Shown here piece by piece: positions 1 through 6,286 of a stretch of 6,545 nt of DNA. Source of the DNA: Phycisphaerae bacterium (GTDB taxonomy: Bacteria; Planctomycetota; Phycisphaerae; Phycisphaerales; SM1A02); contig NYVS01000033.1 of assembly GCA_002684755.1 (NCBI GenBank), positions 1 to 6,545 on the forward strand, written 5' to 3'. How positions within the stretch are numbered: the first letter of the stretch is position 1; each line of letters opens with the position of its first letter. The notes beneath the pieces are model-generated. The model was not told the origin of the DNA. It searched no databases and saw nothing but the letters and a program-made list of their open reading frames with translations. A program made the translations under genes and the position numbers.

Positions 1-762
1 AAGTGCATCAACCTCTCGAAGGAGGGGGAGCCGGAGATCTGGAACGCGATCCGGTTCGGCAGCGTGCTCGAGAACGTGGTGCTCGGGGACGATCGCGTCC
101 CGGACTACGACGACGGATCCAAGACCGAGAACACCCGGGTCACGTATCCGGTGGACTTCATCGACAACGCCCGCCGACCGTCGATGGCGGGGCACCCTCG
201 CAACGTGGTGTTCCTGACCGCGGACGCCTTCGGGGTGCTGCCGCCGGTCTCGAAGCTCACGCCCTCGCAGGCGATGTACTACTTCATCAACGGCTACACC
301 TCGAAGCTCGCGGGGACGGAGGCCGGGGTGACCGAGCCCCAGCCCGGCTTCAGTCCCTGCTTCGGGGGGCCGTTCCTGCCCCGTCCGCCGATGGTCTACG
401 CGGAATGGCTCGAGCGTCGGATCGCCGAACGCGGTGCGGACGTCTGGCTGCTGAACACCGGCTGGACCGGCGGTCCGTACGGGACCGGCAACCGTTTCAG
501 CCTGGCGTGGACGCGGACCTTCGTCGACCGGATCCTCGACGGGAGTCTCTCCTCGGTCGAGACCCGGCCGCATCCGATCTTCGGGCTCCACATGCCCGTC
601 GCGGTCGAAGGCGTTCCGGACGAGGTGCTCGATCCCCGGAACACCTGGGCGGATGGCGACGCCTACGACCAGATGGCCCGCAAGCTGGCGGCGAGTTTCC
701 GCGAGAACGACGCCAAGTTCACCATCTCGGACGCGGTCCGGAAGGCCGGCCCCCTGGGCTGA
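1..762 (+). CDS. pckA: Phosphoenolpyruvate carboxykinase (ATP), C-terminal part
   Basis: This enzyme converts oxaloacetate and ATP to phosphoenolpyruvate, CO2 and ADP in the cytoplasm, the entry step of gluconeogenesis. The frame is open from base 1, so the gene begins upstream; 253 residues are present against about 540 for the Escherichia coli enzyme, roughly the C-terminal 47 percent. The visible part aligns from memory with the ATP-dependent family: [13 protein letters not shown], then [14 protein letters not shown] with the substrate-binding arginine (residue 46 of the fragment), [37 protein letters not shown] and a C-terminal LDPRNTW segment. The P-loop (kinase-1a) lies outside the window. 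The arginine and threonine of the adenine-contact region appear kept in [10 protein letters not shown]. The frame is intact to a TGA at 760-762, and a strong terminator follows within 30 bases. The family call is very secure; the GTP-dependent enzyme is a different family and does not match. Confidence 0.97.
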   Translation, partial: KCINLSKEGEPEIWNAIRFGSVLENVVLGDDRVPDYDDGSKTENTRVTYPVDFIDNARRPSMAGHPRNVVFLTADAFGVLPPVSKLTPSQAMYYFINGYTSKLAGTEAGVTEPQPGFSPCFGGPFLPRPPMVYAEWLERRIAERGADVWLLNTGWTGGPYGTGNRFSLAWTRTFVDRILDGSLSSVETRPHPIFGLHMPVAVEGVPDEVLDPRNTWADGDAYDQMARKLAASFRENDAKFTISDAVRKAGPLG

Positions 763-787
763 CGCCACCGATCCCTTCCAAGAATTC

Positions 788-828
788 GACGGGCCGGATC
801 TCCACAAGGAGGTCCGGCCCGTTCTTTT
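788..828 (+). terminator. Intrinsic terminator of pckA
   Basis: A 13-bp stem (791-803 with 808-820, one G-U wobble) closes a four-base loop ACAA at 804-807. The stem can be lengthened by C790-G821 and A789-U822. It is very G+C-rich and runs directly into GTTCTTTT (821-828). It lies 25 to 30 bases after the pckA stop codon, as expected for a Rho-independent terminator. The A-rich run on the left side (780-784) is too short to make a convincing terminator for the other strand. Confidence 0.9.
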
Positions 829-1131
829 CGGGTTTCATCCGCCCGGTCGGTGCGGGGGGCGTCCACGCGCCGTCGGCGAGTTCGGGCTCGGTTCGAATGG
901 CATGAATTCCGGTCTGCGCGTCCCGGATCGCGGCGGATCCGGCCGGATCGCCGGATTTATCGGCAGGCGAGGATCGCCTCGAGACGGGCTGGCGGTTGTT
1001 GTCGTTCTTTTGCGCAGATTCCTGCGTCGTCGAGCTGAATTCGCGCGGTCGAGCGTCCGATGAAACCCCTGACGCGGAAACTCGCCGGACGCGGGACACG
1101 TCGCAGGCCAGAGCATACGGGACGCAACACC
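829..1131. other. Non-coding gap upstream of the HTH/receiver regulator
   Basis: About 300 bases lie between the pckA terminator and the chosen start of the next gene. Frames crossing this stretch are composition shadows with no recognisable protein. It holds a perfect 14-nt palindrome at 936-949, a 6-bp hairpin with a 3-nt loop at 965-979, a T-rich patch around 996-1011 that stands out from the G+C-rich surroundings, and two copies of GACGCGG at 1071-1077 and 1088-1094. The regulator's promoter should be here, but I cannot assign a convincing -35/-10 pair. I see no tRNA or known riboswitch. Confidence 0.5.
936..949. repeat. 14-nt perfect palindrome, possible operator
   Basis: The sequence GATCCGGCCGGATC is identical on both strands and sits about 185 bases before the regulator start codon. 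Related CGGATC/CCGGAT words flank it (923-929 and 951-956), so it may be only a chance product of a locally repetitive GGATC/CCGG-rich stretch. A dimeric regulator could bind it, but nothing in the window shows that. Confidence 0.3.
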
Positions 1132-1728
1132 ATGAGCAACGAACAGTTCAACCTTCTCGACAAGGACGTTCTCACCACCGGGGAGGTGGCGAAGATCTGC
1201 AACGTCGCCAGCCGCACCGTGAGCAAGTGGTTCGACTCCGGTCAGCTGAAGGGATACCGGATTCCGGGATCGAAGGATCGTCGGATTCCGGTCGGCAACC
1301 TGCTCACCTTCATGCGGGAACACGAGATTCCGATGGACGGCCTGATGAGCGGTCGCCCCCGCGTGCTGATCTGCGATCAGGACGAAGGGGTCATCGACAC
1401 GCTGACCTCGGTGCTCGGCGAGCAGACCAACTTCGACATCCACACCTGCGACAGTCTCTTCGCGGCCGGCATGGAATGCGAACGATTCCGTCCGCACGTG
1501 ATGCTCTACGAACTCGGCGTCTCCGACGACGACGGTCGGCAGCTCTGCTCGATGATCCGCGGCAACGAGGAACTCCAGGTCACCCGCATCATCGCGATGA
1601 GCAGTCGGATCACCGACGGCCAGACCTCGCAGCTGATGCAGTCCGGCTTCGACGGCGTCCTGCGGAAGCCGTTCACCGTCCGACAGGTGATCGAGGCGGT
1701 CGAGACCGCCCACGCCGTGGTGTATTGA
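1132..1728 (+). CDS. Excisionase/MerR-type HTH plus receiver-like domain regulator
   Basis: A 198-residue putative cytoplasmic transcription regulator. Residues about 14-65 form an excisionase/MerR-like winged helix: LTTGEVAKICNVASRTVSKW is the helix-turn-helix and GYRIPGSKDRRIPVGNLLTF the wing. Residues about 76-193 have the layout of a response-regulator receiver: LICDQD at the first strand, S157 at the Thr/Ser switch position and RKPF with the conserved K179. Two key positions differ: the second residue of the acidic pair is Q83, and the phospho-acceptor position reads LYELG, giving E127 instead of aspartate. Normal phosphorylation is therefore doubtful. No kinase gene is nearby. The ATG at 1132 begins just before the conserved HTH; an in-frame ATG at 1060 would add 24 arginine-rich, unconserved-looking residues and is less likely. 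There is only a weak GGGA upstream. A terminator-like hairpin follows. The architecture is clear; the target genes are unknown. Confidence 0.85.
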   Translation: MSNEQFNLLDKDVLTTGEVAKICNVASRTVSKWFDSGQLKGYRIPGSKDRRIPVGNLLTFMREHEIPMDGLMSGRPRVLICDQDEGVIDTLTSVLGEQTNFDIHTCDSLFAAGMECERFRPHVMLYELGVSDDDGRQLCSMIRGNEELQVTRIIAMSSRITDGQTSQLMQSGFDGVLRKPFTVRQVIEAVETAHAVVY

Positions 1729-1782
1729 ATCGATGAAGGAACCGTGGCGACCTCCGGGTCGTCGCCTCGCAAGGACGCGAGT

Positions 1783-1830
1783 ACGCCCCGAGGCAGCCGA
1801 TCCGGCTGTATCGGGGCGTGTTCCATTTTT
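1783..1830 (+). terminator. Likely intrinsic terminator after the regulator gene
   Basis: A 9-bp outer stem pairs 1783-1791 (ACGCCCCGA) with 1811-1819 (TCGGGGCGT). Inside it, after one mismatch and one wobble, a second 6-bp stem pairs 1794-1799 with 1803-1808 around a three-base loop. The hairpin is followed by GTTCCATTTTT (1820-1830). The T-run is slightly offset from the stem, so efficiency is uncertain. It lies 55 bases after the regulator stop and 38 bases before the nadE start, which implies that nadE has its own promoter downstream of it. Confidence 0.7.
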
Positions 1831-1850
1831 CGGGCCGCGAGGGTCGGCGC

Positions 1851-1867
1851 TGCTACCCTTTCCCGCC
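1851..1867 (+). promoter_or_regulatory. Candidate extended -10 promoter of nadE
   Basis: The bases TGCTACCCT (1851-1859) resemble an extended -10 (TG-N-TANNNT), with the hexamer at 1854-1859. A start site about 7 bases further on would fall at 1866-1868, right at the nadE ATG, so the mRNA would have almost no leader. This fits the lack of any Shine-Dalgarno sequence and the position just after the preceding terminator. No clear -35 is seen. The hexamer matches the consensus at only three positions. Confidence 0.35.
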
Positions 1868-3547
1868 ATGCGAATCGCGATCGCCCAGTTCGATGTGGTG
1901 GTGGGAGACCTCGCCGGCAACGCCGAGGCCGTTCGTTCGGCCGCGGCCGCGGCGGCGACGGACGCGGCCGATCTGCTGGTCCTCCCCGAGCTCTGCCTGA
2001 TCGGCTACCCGCCGCGGGACCTGCTCCTCCGCGAGGAGGTCGTGCCGGCCTGCGAACGAACGCTCGAGGCGCTGGCGGCGGACCTTCCGCTGCCCACCCT
2101 GATCGGCACGCCTCGGCGGGTCGCCGGAGGCGGCCGGCCGATCGCCAATTCCATCGCGCTCTGCCGGAACGGCCGCGTCGAGGCGTGGCACGACAAGATC
2201 CTGCTTCCGACCTACGACGTCTTCGACGAGGCTCGCTGGTTCGAGCCAGGCGAGCGTCCGCTGGTGTTCGAACTGCAGACGTCGAAGGGGATTCGCCGCG
2301 TCGGCGTTCTCGCCTGCGAGGACCTCTGGCGGGCGCAGGACGTGGGCATCGAGCGACGATACGAGGTCGATCCGGTCGCGGCGATCGCCGACGCGGGATG
2401 CGACGTCGTGGTGAATCCCAGCGCGAGTCCGTTCGTGGCCGGAAAGTCCACCCGGCATCGCGCGATCCTCGCGGACGTGGCGGCACGCGTCGAGGCGCCG
2501 GTGGTGATGGTCAACCAGACCGGCGCCTGCGACGACCTCGTCTTCGACGGCGGGTCCATGATCGTCTCACCGGATGGCGGGTCGCTCGGATCGCTCGACC
2601 GGTTCCGGCCCGCCCAGGGGACCTTCGACCTCGACGCGGGCGTCACGGATCTCGCCGACGAACCGTCGGTGCATGCGGACCGCTTCGAGGCGATCAAGCT
2701 GGCGCTCTCGTCCTACTGCCGACGAACCGGACATGGTTCCGTCCTGCTCGGACTCTCCGGCGGCATCGACTCGGCATTGGTGGCGGCGCTCGCGGCCGCG
2801 GCGCTCGGGCCCGATGCGGTGCTCGGCGTCCTGCTCCCGAGCCGGTACTCGTCCGAGGGATCGCGGTCGGATTCCCGTGATCTCGCGGCCAGGCTCGGCA
2901 TCCGCGCGGAAGAGATGTCGATCGAACCCCTGCACGCCACGGTGGCCTCCACGCTGGAGCCCGTGCTCCGCGTCGACGGGGACGGGCTCGAAGGGCTCGC
3001 CGACGAGAACGTCCAGGCCCGGTCCCGCGGGCTCCTCCTGATGGCGCTGTCGAACGCCCGTGGACGGATGCTTCTCTCCACCAGCAACAAGAGCGAACTC
3101 GCGGTGGGGTATTCGACCCTCTACGGCGACATGTGCGGCGGGTACGCGCCGATCGGGGACCTCTACAAGGTCGAGGTCTTCGAACTCGCCCGGTGGATCA
3201 ACGACTCGCACCGCACGCTGGGATTCGAGACGCCGCCGATCCCGGTCGCGAGCATCGAGAAGCCGCCGTCCGCGGAACTTCGTCCGGATCAGCGTGACGA
3301 CGAATCGCTGCCGGACTACGAGGTGCTGGACGCCTACCTCCGGGGACGGATCGACGAGGCGCGGGCCCCGGAATCACTCCGGGAGGCGCTCGGGGTCGAT
3401 GCGGACCTCGTTCGACGCATCGAACGACTGCTCGCGATCAGCGAGTTCAAGCGGTACCAGGCGACGATCATTCCCAAGCTCTCGCCGCGGACCTTCGGAC
3501 GGGGGCGGGAGATGCCCGTGGCCGCCCGCTGGAATCCCGGGGACTGA
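1868..3547 (+). CDS. nadE: Glutamine-dependent NAD+ synthetase
   Basis: This cytoplasmic enzyme makes NAD+ from nicotinate adenine dinucleotide, ATP and glutamine, the last step of NAD synthesis. The protein has 559 residues in two domains. The N-terminal nitrilase-fold glutaminase (about 1-260) shows the Glu-Lys-Cys triad: E41 in LPELCLIGYPPRD, K110 in KILLPTYDVFDE and C150 in ACEDLW. The C-terminal synthetase (about 270-559) has the PP-loop SGGIDS at 297-302, STSNKSELAVGYST at 404-417, GDMCGGYAPIGDLYK and a KPPSAELRPDQRDDESLPDY segment. The length fits the shorter bacterial two-domain class. The ATG at 1868 starts the conserved MRIAIAQFD strand. The frame stays open upstream to an ATG at 1733, but that extension would read through the preceding terminator hairpin and adds nothing family-like. 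The stop is only 9 bases from the convergent phosphoesterase stop. All key residues appear present, so it should be active. Confidence 0.97.
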   Translation: MRIAIAQFDVVVGDLAGNAEAVRSAAAAAATDAADLLVLPELCLIGYPPRDLLLREEVVPACERTLEALAADLPLPTLIGTPRRVAGGGRPIANSIALCRNGRVEAWHDKILLPTYDVFDEARWFEPGERPLVFELQTSKGIRRVGVLACEDLWRAQDVGIERRYEVDPVAAIADAGCDVVVNPSASPFVAGKSTRHRAILADVAARVEAPVVMVNQTGACDDLVFDGGSMIVSPDGGSLGSLDRFRPAQGTFDLDAGVTDLADEPSVHADRFEAIKLALSSYCRRTGHGSVLLGLSGGIDSALVAALAAAALGPDAVLGVLLPSRYSSEGSRSDSRDLAARLGIRAEEMSIEPLHATVASTLEPVLRVDGDGLEGLADENVQARSRGLLLMALSNARGRMLLSTSNKSELAVGYSTLYGDMCGGYAPIGDLYKVEVFELARWINDSHRTLGFETPPIPVASIEKPPSAELRPDQRDDESLPDYEVLDAYLRGRIDEARAPESLREALGVDADLVRRIERLLAISEFKRYQATIIPKLSPRTFGRGREMPVAARWNPGD

Positions 3548-3555
3548 GTCTCCGG
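3537..3555. other. Hairpin across the nadE stop codon
   Basis: CCGGGGA (3537-3543) can pair with TCTCCGG (3549-3555) around a five-base loop, giving a 7-bp stem with one G-U wobble. The loop includes most of the nadE TGA. There is no T-run on either strand, so it is not a classic intrinsic terminator. It is the only evident structure in the 9-bp gap between two convergent genes and might help stop or stabilise transcripts from either side. A chance hairpin in G+C-rich DNA is equally possible. Confidence 0.3.
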
Positions 3556-3556
3556 T

Positions 3557-4321
3557 TCAGCCGGCCCGGACGTGGACGGTGCGTGGCTCGACCGCGGTGG
3601 GTTCGATGAAACGCCCGCCGGTCCTCCGGCCCCGGACCTGCCTCGACTCGACGGCGATGAACTCGTCGGATTCGACGAGGTACGCGGTCAGCGATCCCCC
3701 CGCGACGCAGCCGGTGTCGACGTTCACCGCCACCGGCCGCGCGTTTCGAACCGACCGGATCGGGGCGTCGACGGGCTTGTGCCCGCAGACGATCAGTCCG
3801 TCCTCGCCGGCGTAGTCGGCCCACCAGGGTGAACCGCCGGCGTCGGGCTTGAGGTGGATCTTGTCGTGGGGTTCGGTGTCCGCGAGCCCGAGTTCCGGTC
3901 GGATTCCCGCGTGGACGACCGTCGCATCCCCGGCGGTCGTCTCGATCCTCGGGATCGTGTCGGCGAGCCGTCGCCACGCGGCGTCGACCATGCCAACCTG
4001 CATAAGCCGGGCGTACACGCCGCGGTCCGACCGCGAGATCCGATCGAGCGGCGTTCCCGCGGCGAGTCGTTCGAGGGAGTGGAAGATTCTGAGATCCTGG
4101 TTCCCGCACACCGACTCGATGGAACGGCCCGCGCCGGCGAACGCATCGATCGCGTCGACGGTTCCGGCGGGATCCGGCCCCTTGGTCAGGAGGTCGCCGG
4201 TGAGGACGACCCGGGTCACGGCCCGAAGCTCCACGAGCACGTCGAGCAGCTCCCGGAGCTCGTCGCCACAGGCATGGACGTCGCCGATCACCGCGGTGAT
4301 GTTGGTGGGATCACGCTTCAC
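3557..4321 (-). CDS. PPP-family metallophosphoesterase (ApaH/PrpE/Ser-Thr phosphatase-like)
   Basis: A 254-residue calcineurin-like hydrolase, expected to use two metal ions to cleave a phosphoester or a dinucleoside polyphosphate in the cytoplasm. The metal-site motifs appear in order: GDVHAC (D14, H16), GDLLTKGPD (D43), GNQD at 73-76 (N74, D76), VVHAG (H137) and CGHKPVDAP (H181), ending with VNVDTGCVAGGSLTAY, typical of the bacterial ApaH/PrpE and protein phosphatase branch. The oddity is Q75: the family usually has His in GNH(D/E), where it acts with a neighbouring Asp as proton donor or substrate contact. The codon reads CAG, so this is a true Gln in the given sequence. The start is GTG at 4321, seven codons before the first conserved strand. 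It has no upstream Shine-Dalgarno. It is divergent from mutL (108-bp gap) and convergent with nadE. The substrate cannot be told from sequence; Ap4A hydrolase and protein phosphatase are both possible. Confidence 0.88.
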   Translation of the reverse strand: MKRDPTNITAVIGDVHACGDELRELLDVLVELRAVTRVVLTGDLLTKGPDPAGTVDAIDAFAGAGRSIESVCGNQDLRIFHSLERLAAGTPLDRISRSDRGVYARLMQVGMVDAAWRRLADTIPRIETTAGDATVVHAGIRPELGLADTEPHDKIHLKPDAGGSPWWADYAGEDGLIVCGHKPVDAPIRSVRNARPVAVNVDTGCVAGGSLTAYLVESDEFIAVESRQVRGRRTGGRFIEPTAVEPRTVHVRAG

Positions 4322-4429
4322 AGCCGTTATTTCGACGCGAACCCGTCGGATTGTTCGGTGATTTCGTGCGAATCATGTCGGATTCGACGCCGGATCGGTG
4401 CGACGCGGTGACCGCCCTACGATGGACAC
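4322..4429. promoter_or_regulatory. Divergent promoter region, phosphoesterase/mutL
   Basis: This 108-bp gap must hold promoters for both divergent genes. It is richer in A+T than its surroundings and contains two short inverted repeats, TTCG-ACG-CGAA at 4331-4341 and TTCG-TG-CGAA at 4363-4372. It also has two direct copies of GTCGGATT (4345-4352 and 4377-4384, 32 bp apart, about three helical turns) and two copies of TTCGACGC (4331-4338 and 4383-4390). These could be binding sites for a regulator of one or both genes. I cannot match them to a named operator. Confidence 0.45.
4418..4429 (+). promoter_or_regulatory. Candidate -10 element of mutL (leaderless)
   Basis: TACGAT at 4418-4423 matches the -10 consensus TATAAT at four of six positions, including the key T1, A2 and T6. 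A start site seven bases downstream of its last base would be 4430, exactly the G of the mutL GTG codon, so the transcript would be leaderless. No Shine-Dalgarno is present, in agreement. No good -35 is seen at 16-18 bp spacing. Confidence 0.4.
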
Positions 4430-6256
4430 GTGCCGATTCGCCGCCTTCCAACCTCCGTCGTGAACCAGATCGCCGCCGGTGAAGTCGTCGAGCGGCCCGC
4501 GAGCGTCGTCAAGGAACTGATGGAGAACGCGTTCGACGCGGGCGCCACGCGGATCGAGATCGAGGTCGCGGGTGGCGGTCGGGATCTGATCCGGGTCGCC
4601 GACGACGGTGGGGGCATCCCGGTCGAGGAGCTCCCGCTCGCGGTCGAGTCCCACGCGACCAGCAAGATCGAATCCGCCGCCGATCTCGAAGCGGTCGCGA
4701 CGATGGGGTTTCGCGGCGAGGCCCTGGCCTCGATCGCATCGGTCTCGCGATTCGCCATCGAGAGCCGGGTCGCCGGCACCGACGAAGCCTGGCGGATCGA
4801 GGTGGTCGACGGGGTGGCGACGCCGCCGGCCCCGGTCGCCGGGCCGGTGGGAACGAGGATCGAGGTTCGAAATCTCTTCCACGCCGTTCCGGCTCGCCGC
4901 CGATTTCTCAAGAGCGAGACCGCCGAGTCCGCGCGGATCGCGGAGATCGTCCGCCTGCTGGCCCTCGCGCGGCCGGGCATCGGACTGCGACTCGTCTCGA
5001 ACGGGCGGGCGCTCGTCGACCTTCCCGCCACCGACGATCCACGGCGTCGGATCGTCGGCGTGCTCGGAGCCGAGATGGACGGGCGGCTGCTCGAGGTTCG
5101 CGGCGAGATCGGAGCACCGGACGACGGGACGCTGGTCGGCGTGTGGGGACTGGTCGGGCTCCCCGAGACGGCGCGACCGACCTCCCGGCATCAGCGGTTC
5201 TTCCTGAACGGCCGCGCCATCAACGACCGGTCGCTCTCGCACGCCTTGAAGGAGGGGTTCCGAGGACTGATCGAACCCGGGCGTCATCCGGTCGGGGTCC
5301 TGCATCTCGACATGGCCCCCGCGCGGGTCGACGTCAACGTGCATCCGGCGAAGACCGAGGTCCGTTTCCGGGACGCACGTCCGTTGCACGGTCTGGTTCG
5401 ACGCGCGGTTCGCGAGACGCTCGAGTCCGCGGATCTGGTGCGGGACATCGGCATCCCGGAAGCGCCCGCGACACGCGAGGAACCGACGCCGCCGATCGTC
5501 GAGACGCGATCGATGCCGCCGGCGCCGTCCACCGCGGGGGCGGGGCGGGAACGGACGTCGGGATTCGAGCGACCGTCGAGCCCGGGGCTGGATCTCCAGC
5601 GGGCCCGGGCCGCGATGGAGGACGTCCCGCTGAACAGCACGGCCGTCGAGGTCCTGCCGACGCTGGTCGGTCGCGACGCGGTGCTGCAGGTGCACCAGTC
5701 GTTCCTCGTGACCCAGGACGCGGAGGGCCTCGTGATCATCGACCAGCACGCGCTCCACGAACGGGTGATGTTCGAACAGCTGCACGAGCGATTCTCCGAA
5801 GGTCCCCTCGAATCGCAGCGTCAGCTCGTGCCGGTCGTCTTCGACGCGGAACCGGCGTCGATCGCGGCCCTCGAGATGCTCGCGCCGCTCCTGGAACGGC
5901 TCGGAATCGATGCGGTCGCGGCCGGTCCGCGGGGGATCGCGATCCACGCCTTCCCCTCGCTGCTCATCCATCGCCGGGTCGAGCCGGCGCCGTTCCTCGC
6001 CGAGCTGCTGGACCGGGCCGCGGACGGCCAGGTCGATCACGAGGATCACGAAGCGGCGTTGTCCGAAGTGCTCGACGTGATGAGTTGCAAGGCCGCGGTC
6101 AAGGCGGGCGACCGCCTCGGCGAGCGGGAGATCGCGGAGCTGCTCGCGATGCGGGATCGGATCGACCGGGACGGGAGCTGTCCGCACGGGCGACCCACCC
6201 ATCTGCGGATTCCCATCGCGGAGATCGAGCGACGTTTCGGGCGATCACCGGGCTGA
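4430..6256 (+). CDS. mutL: DNA mismatch repair protein MutL (endonuclease type)
   Basis: MutL couples mismatch recognition by MutS to strand incision and removal. The 608-residue protein has the full family layout. The N-terminal GHKL ATPase (about 1-335) shows VVNQIAAGEVVERP, E32 and N33 in the catalytic helix (MENAFDAGA, where most homologues have NSLDAGA), DDGGGI at 58-63, SHATSKI, GFRGEAL and DVNVHPAKTEVRF. A proline- and alanine-rich linker (about 341-405) looks disordered. The C-terminal dimerisation domain (about 410-608) carries the metal-dependent nicking site DQHA-x2-E-x4-E at 438-449, SCKAAVKA at 552-559 and CPHGRP at 584-589, so this MutL should nick DNA itself, unlike the E. coli protein. 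QRQLVP at 463-468 resembles the sliding-clamp-binding QxxLxP motif. The GTG at 4430 begins the conserved N-terminus. No mutS lies in the window. It is convergent with the moaD-like gene, with 30 bp between the stops. Confidence 0.98.
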   Translation: MPIRRLPTSVVNQIAAGEVVERPASVVKELMENAFDAGATRIEIEVAGGGRDLIRVADDGGGIPVEELPLAVESHATSKIESAADLEAVATMGFRGEALASIASVSRFAIESRVAGTDEAWRIEVVDGVATPPAPVAGPVGTRIEVRNLFHAVPARRRFLKSETAESARIAEIVRLLALARPGIGLRLVSNGRALVDLPATDDPRRRIVGVLGAEMDGRLLEVRGEIGAPDDGTLVGVWGLVGLPETARPTSRHQRFFLNGRAINDRSLSHALKEGFRGLIEPGRHPVGVLHLDMAPARVDVNVHPAKTEVRFRDARPLHGLVRRAVRETLESADLVRDIGIPEAPATREEPTPPIVETRSMPPAPSTAGAGRERTSGFERPSSPGLDLQRARAAMEDVPLNSTAVEVLPTLVGRDAVLQVHQSFLVTQDAEGLVIIDQHALHERVMFEQLHERFSEGPLESQRQLVPVVFDAEPASIAALEMLAPLLERLGIDAVAAGPRGIAIHAFPSLLIHRRVEPAPFLAELLDRAADGQVDHEDHEAALSEVLDVMSCKAAVKAGDRLGEREIAELLAMRDRIDRDGSCPHGRPTHLRIPIAEIERRFGRSPG

Positions 6257-6286
6257 CCGATCGAATCCGCGCGACCTCCGACGGGT

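Noticed and set aside
996..1027. TTGTTG/TTGTCG as a -35 box for the regulator promoter
   Set aside because: No acceptable -10 hexamer occurs at 16-18 bp spacing.
1060..1131. Earlier in-frame ATG for the HTH/receiver regulator
   Set aside because: The added 24 residues are arginine-rich and unlike the family's N-terminus, and no ribosome site precedes the codon; kept only as a weak alternative.
1733..1867. N-terminal extension of nadE by 45 codons
   Set aside because: It would translate through the terminator hairpin at 1783-1830, has no family similarity and precedes the conserved MRIAIAQFD start.
835..1920. A long minus-strand frame across the regulator gene and both flanking gaps
   Set aside because: Low-complexity composition, crosses a terminator hairpin and opposes a gene with clear HTH and receiver features.
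3557..4321. Functional pairing of the phosphoesterase with nadE or mutL as a system
   Set aside because: It is convergent with one and divergent from the other, with no shared operon or known pathway link; adjacency alone is not evidence.
4373..6202. A 609-codon open frame antisense to mutL
   Set aside because: It mirrors mutL over nearly its whole length, is dominated by Arg, Asp, His, Gly and Pro with no recognisable domain, and is explained by high G+C at codon third positions.
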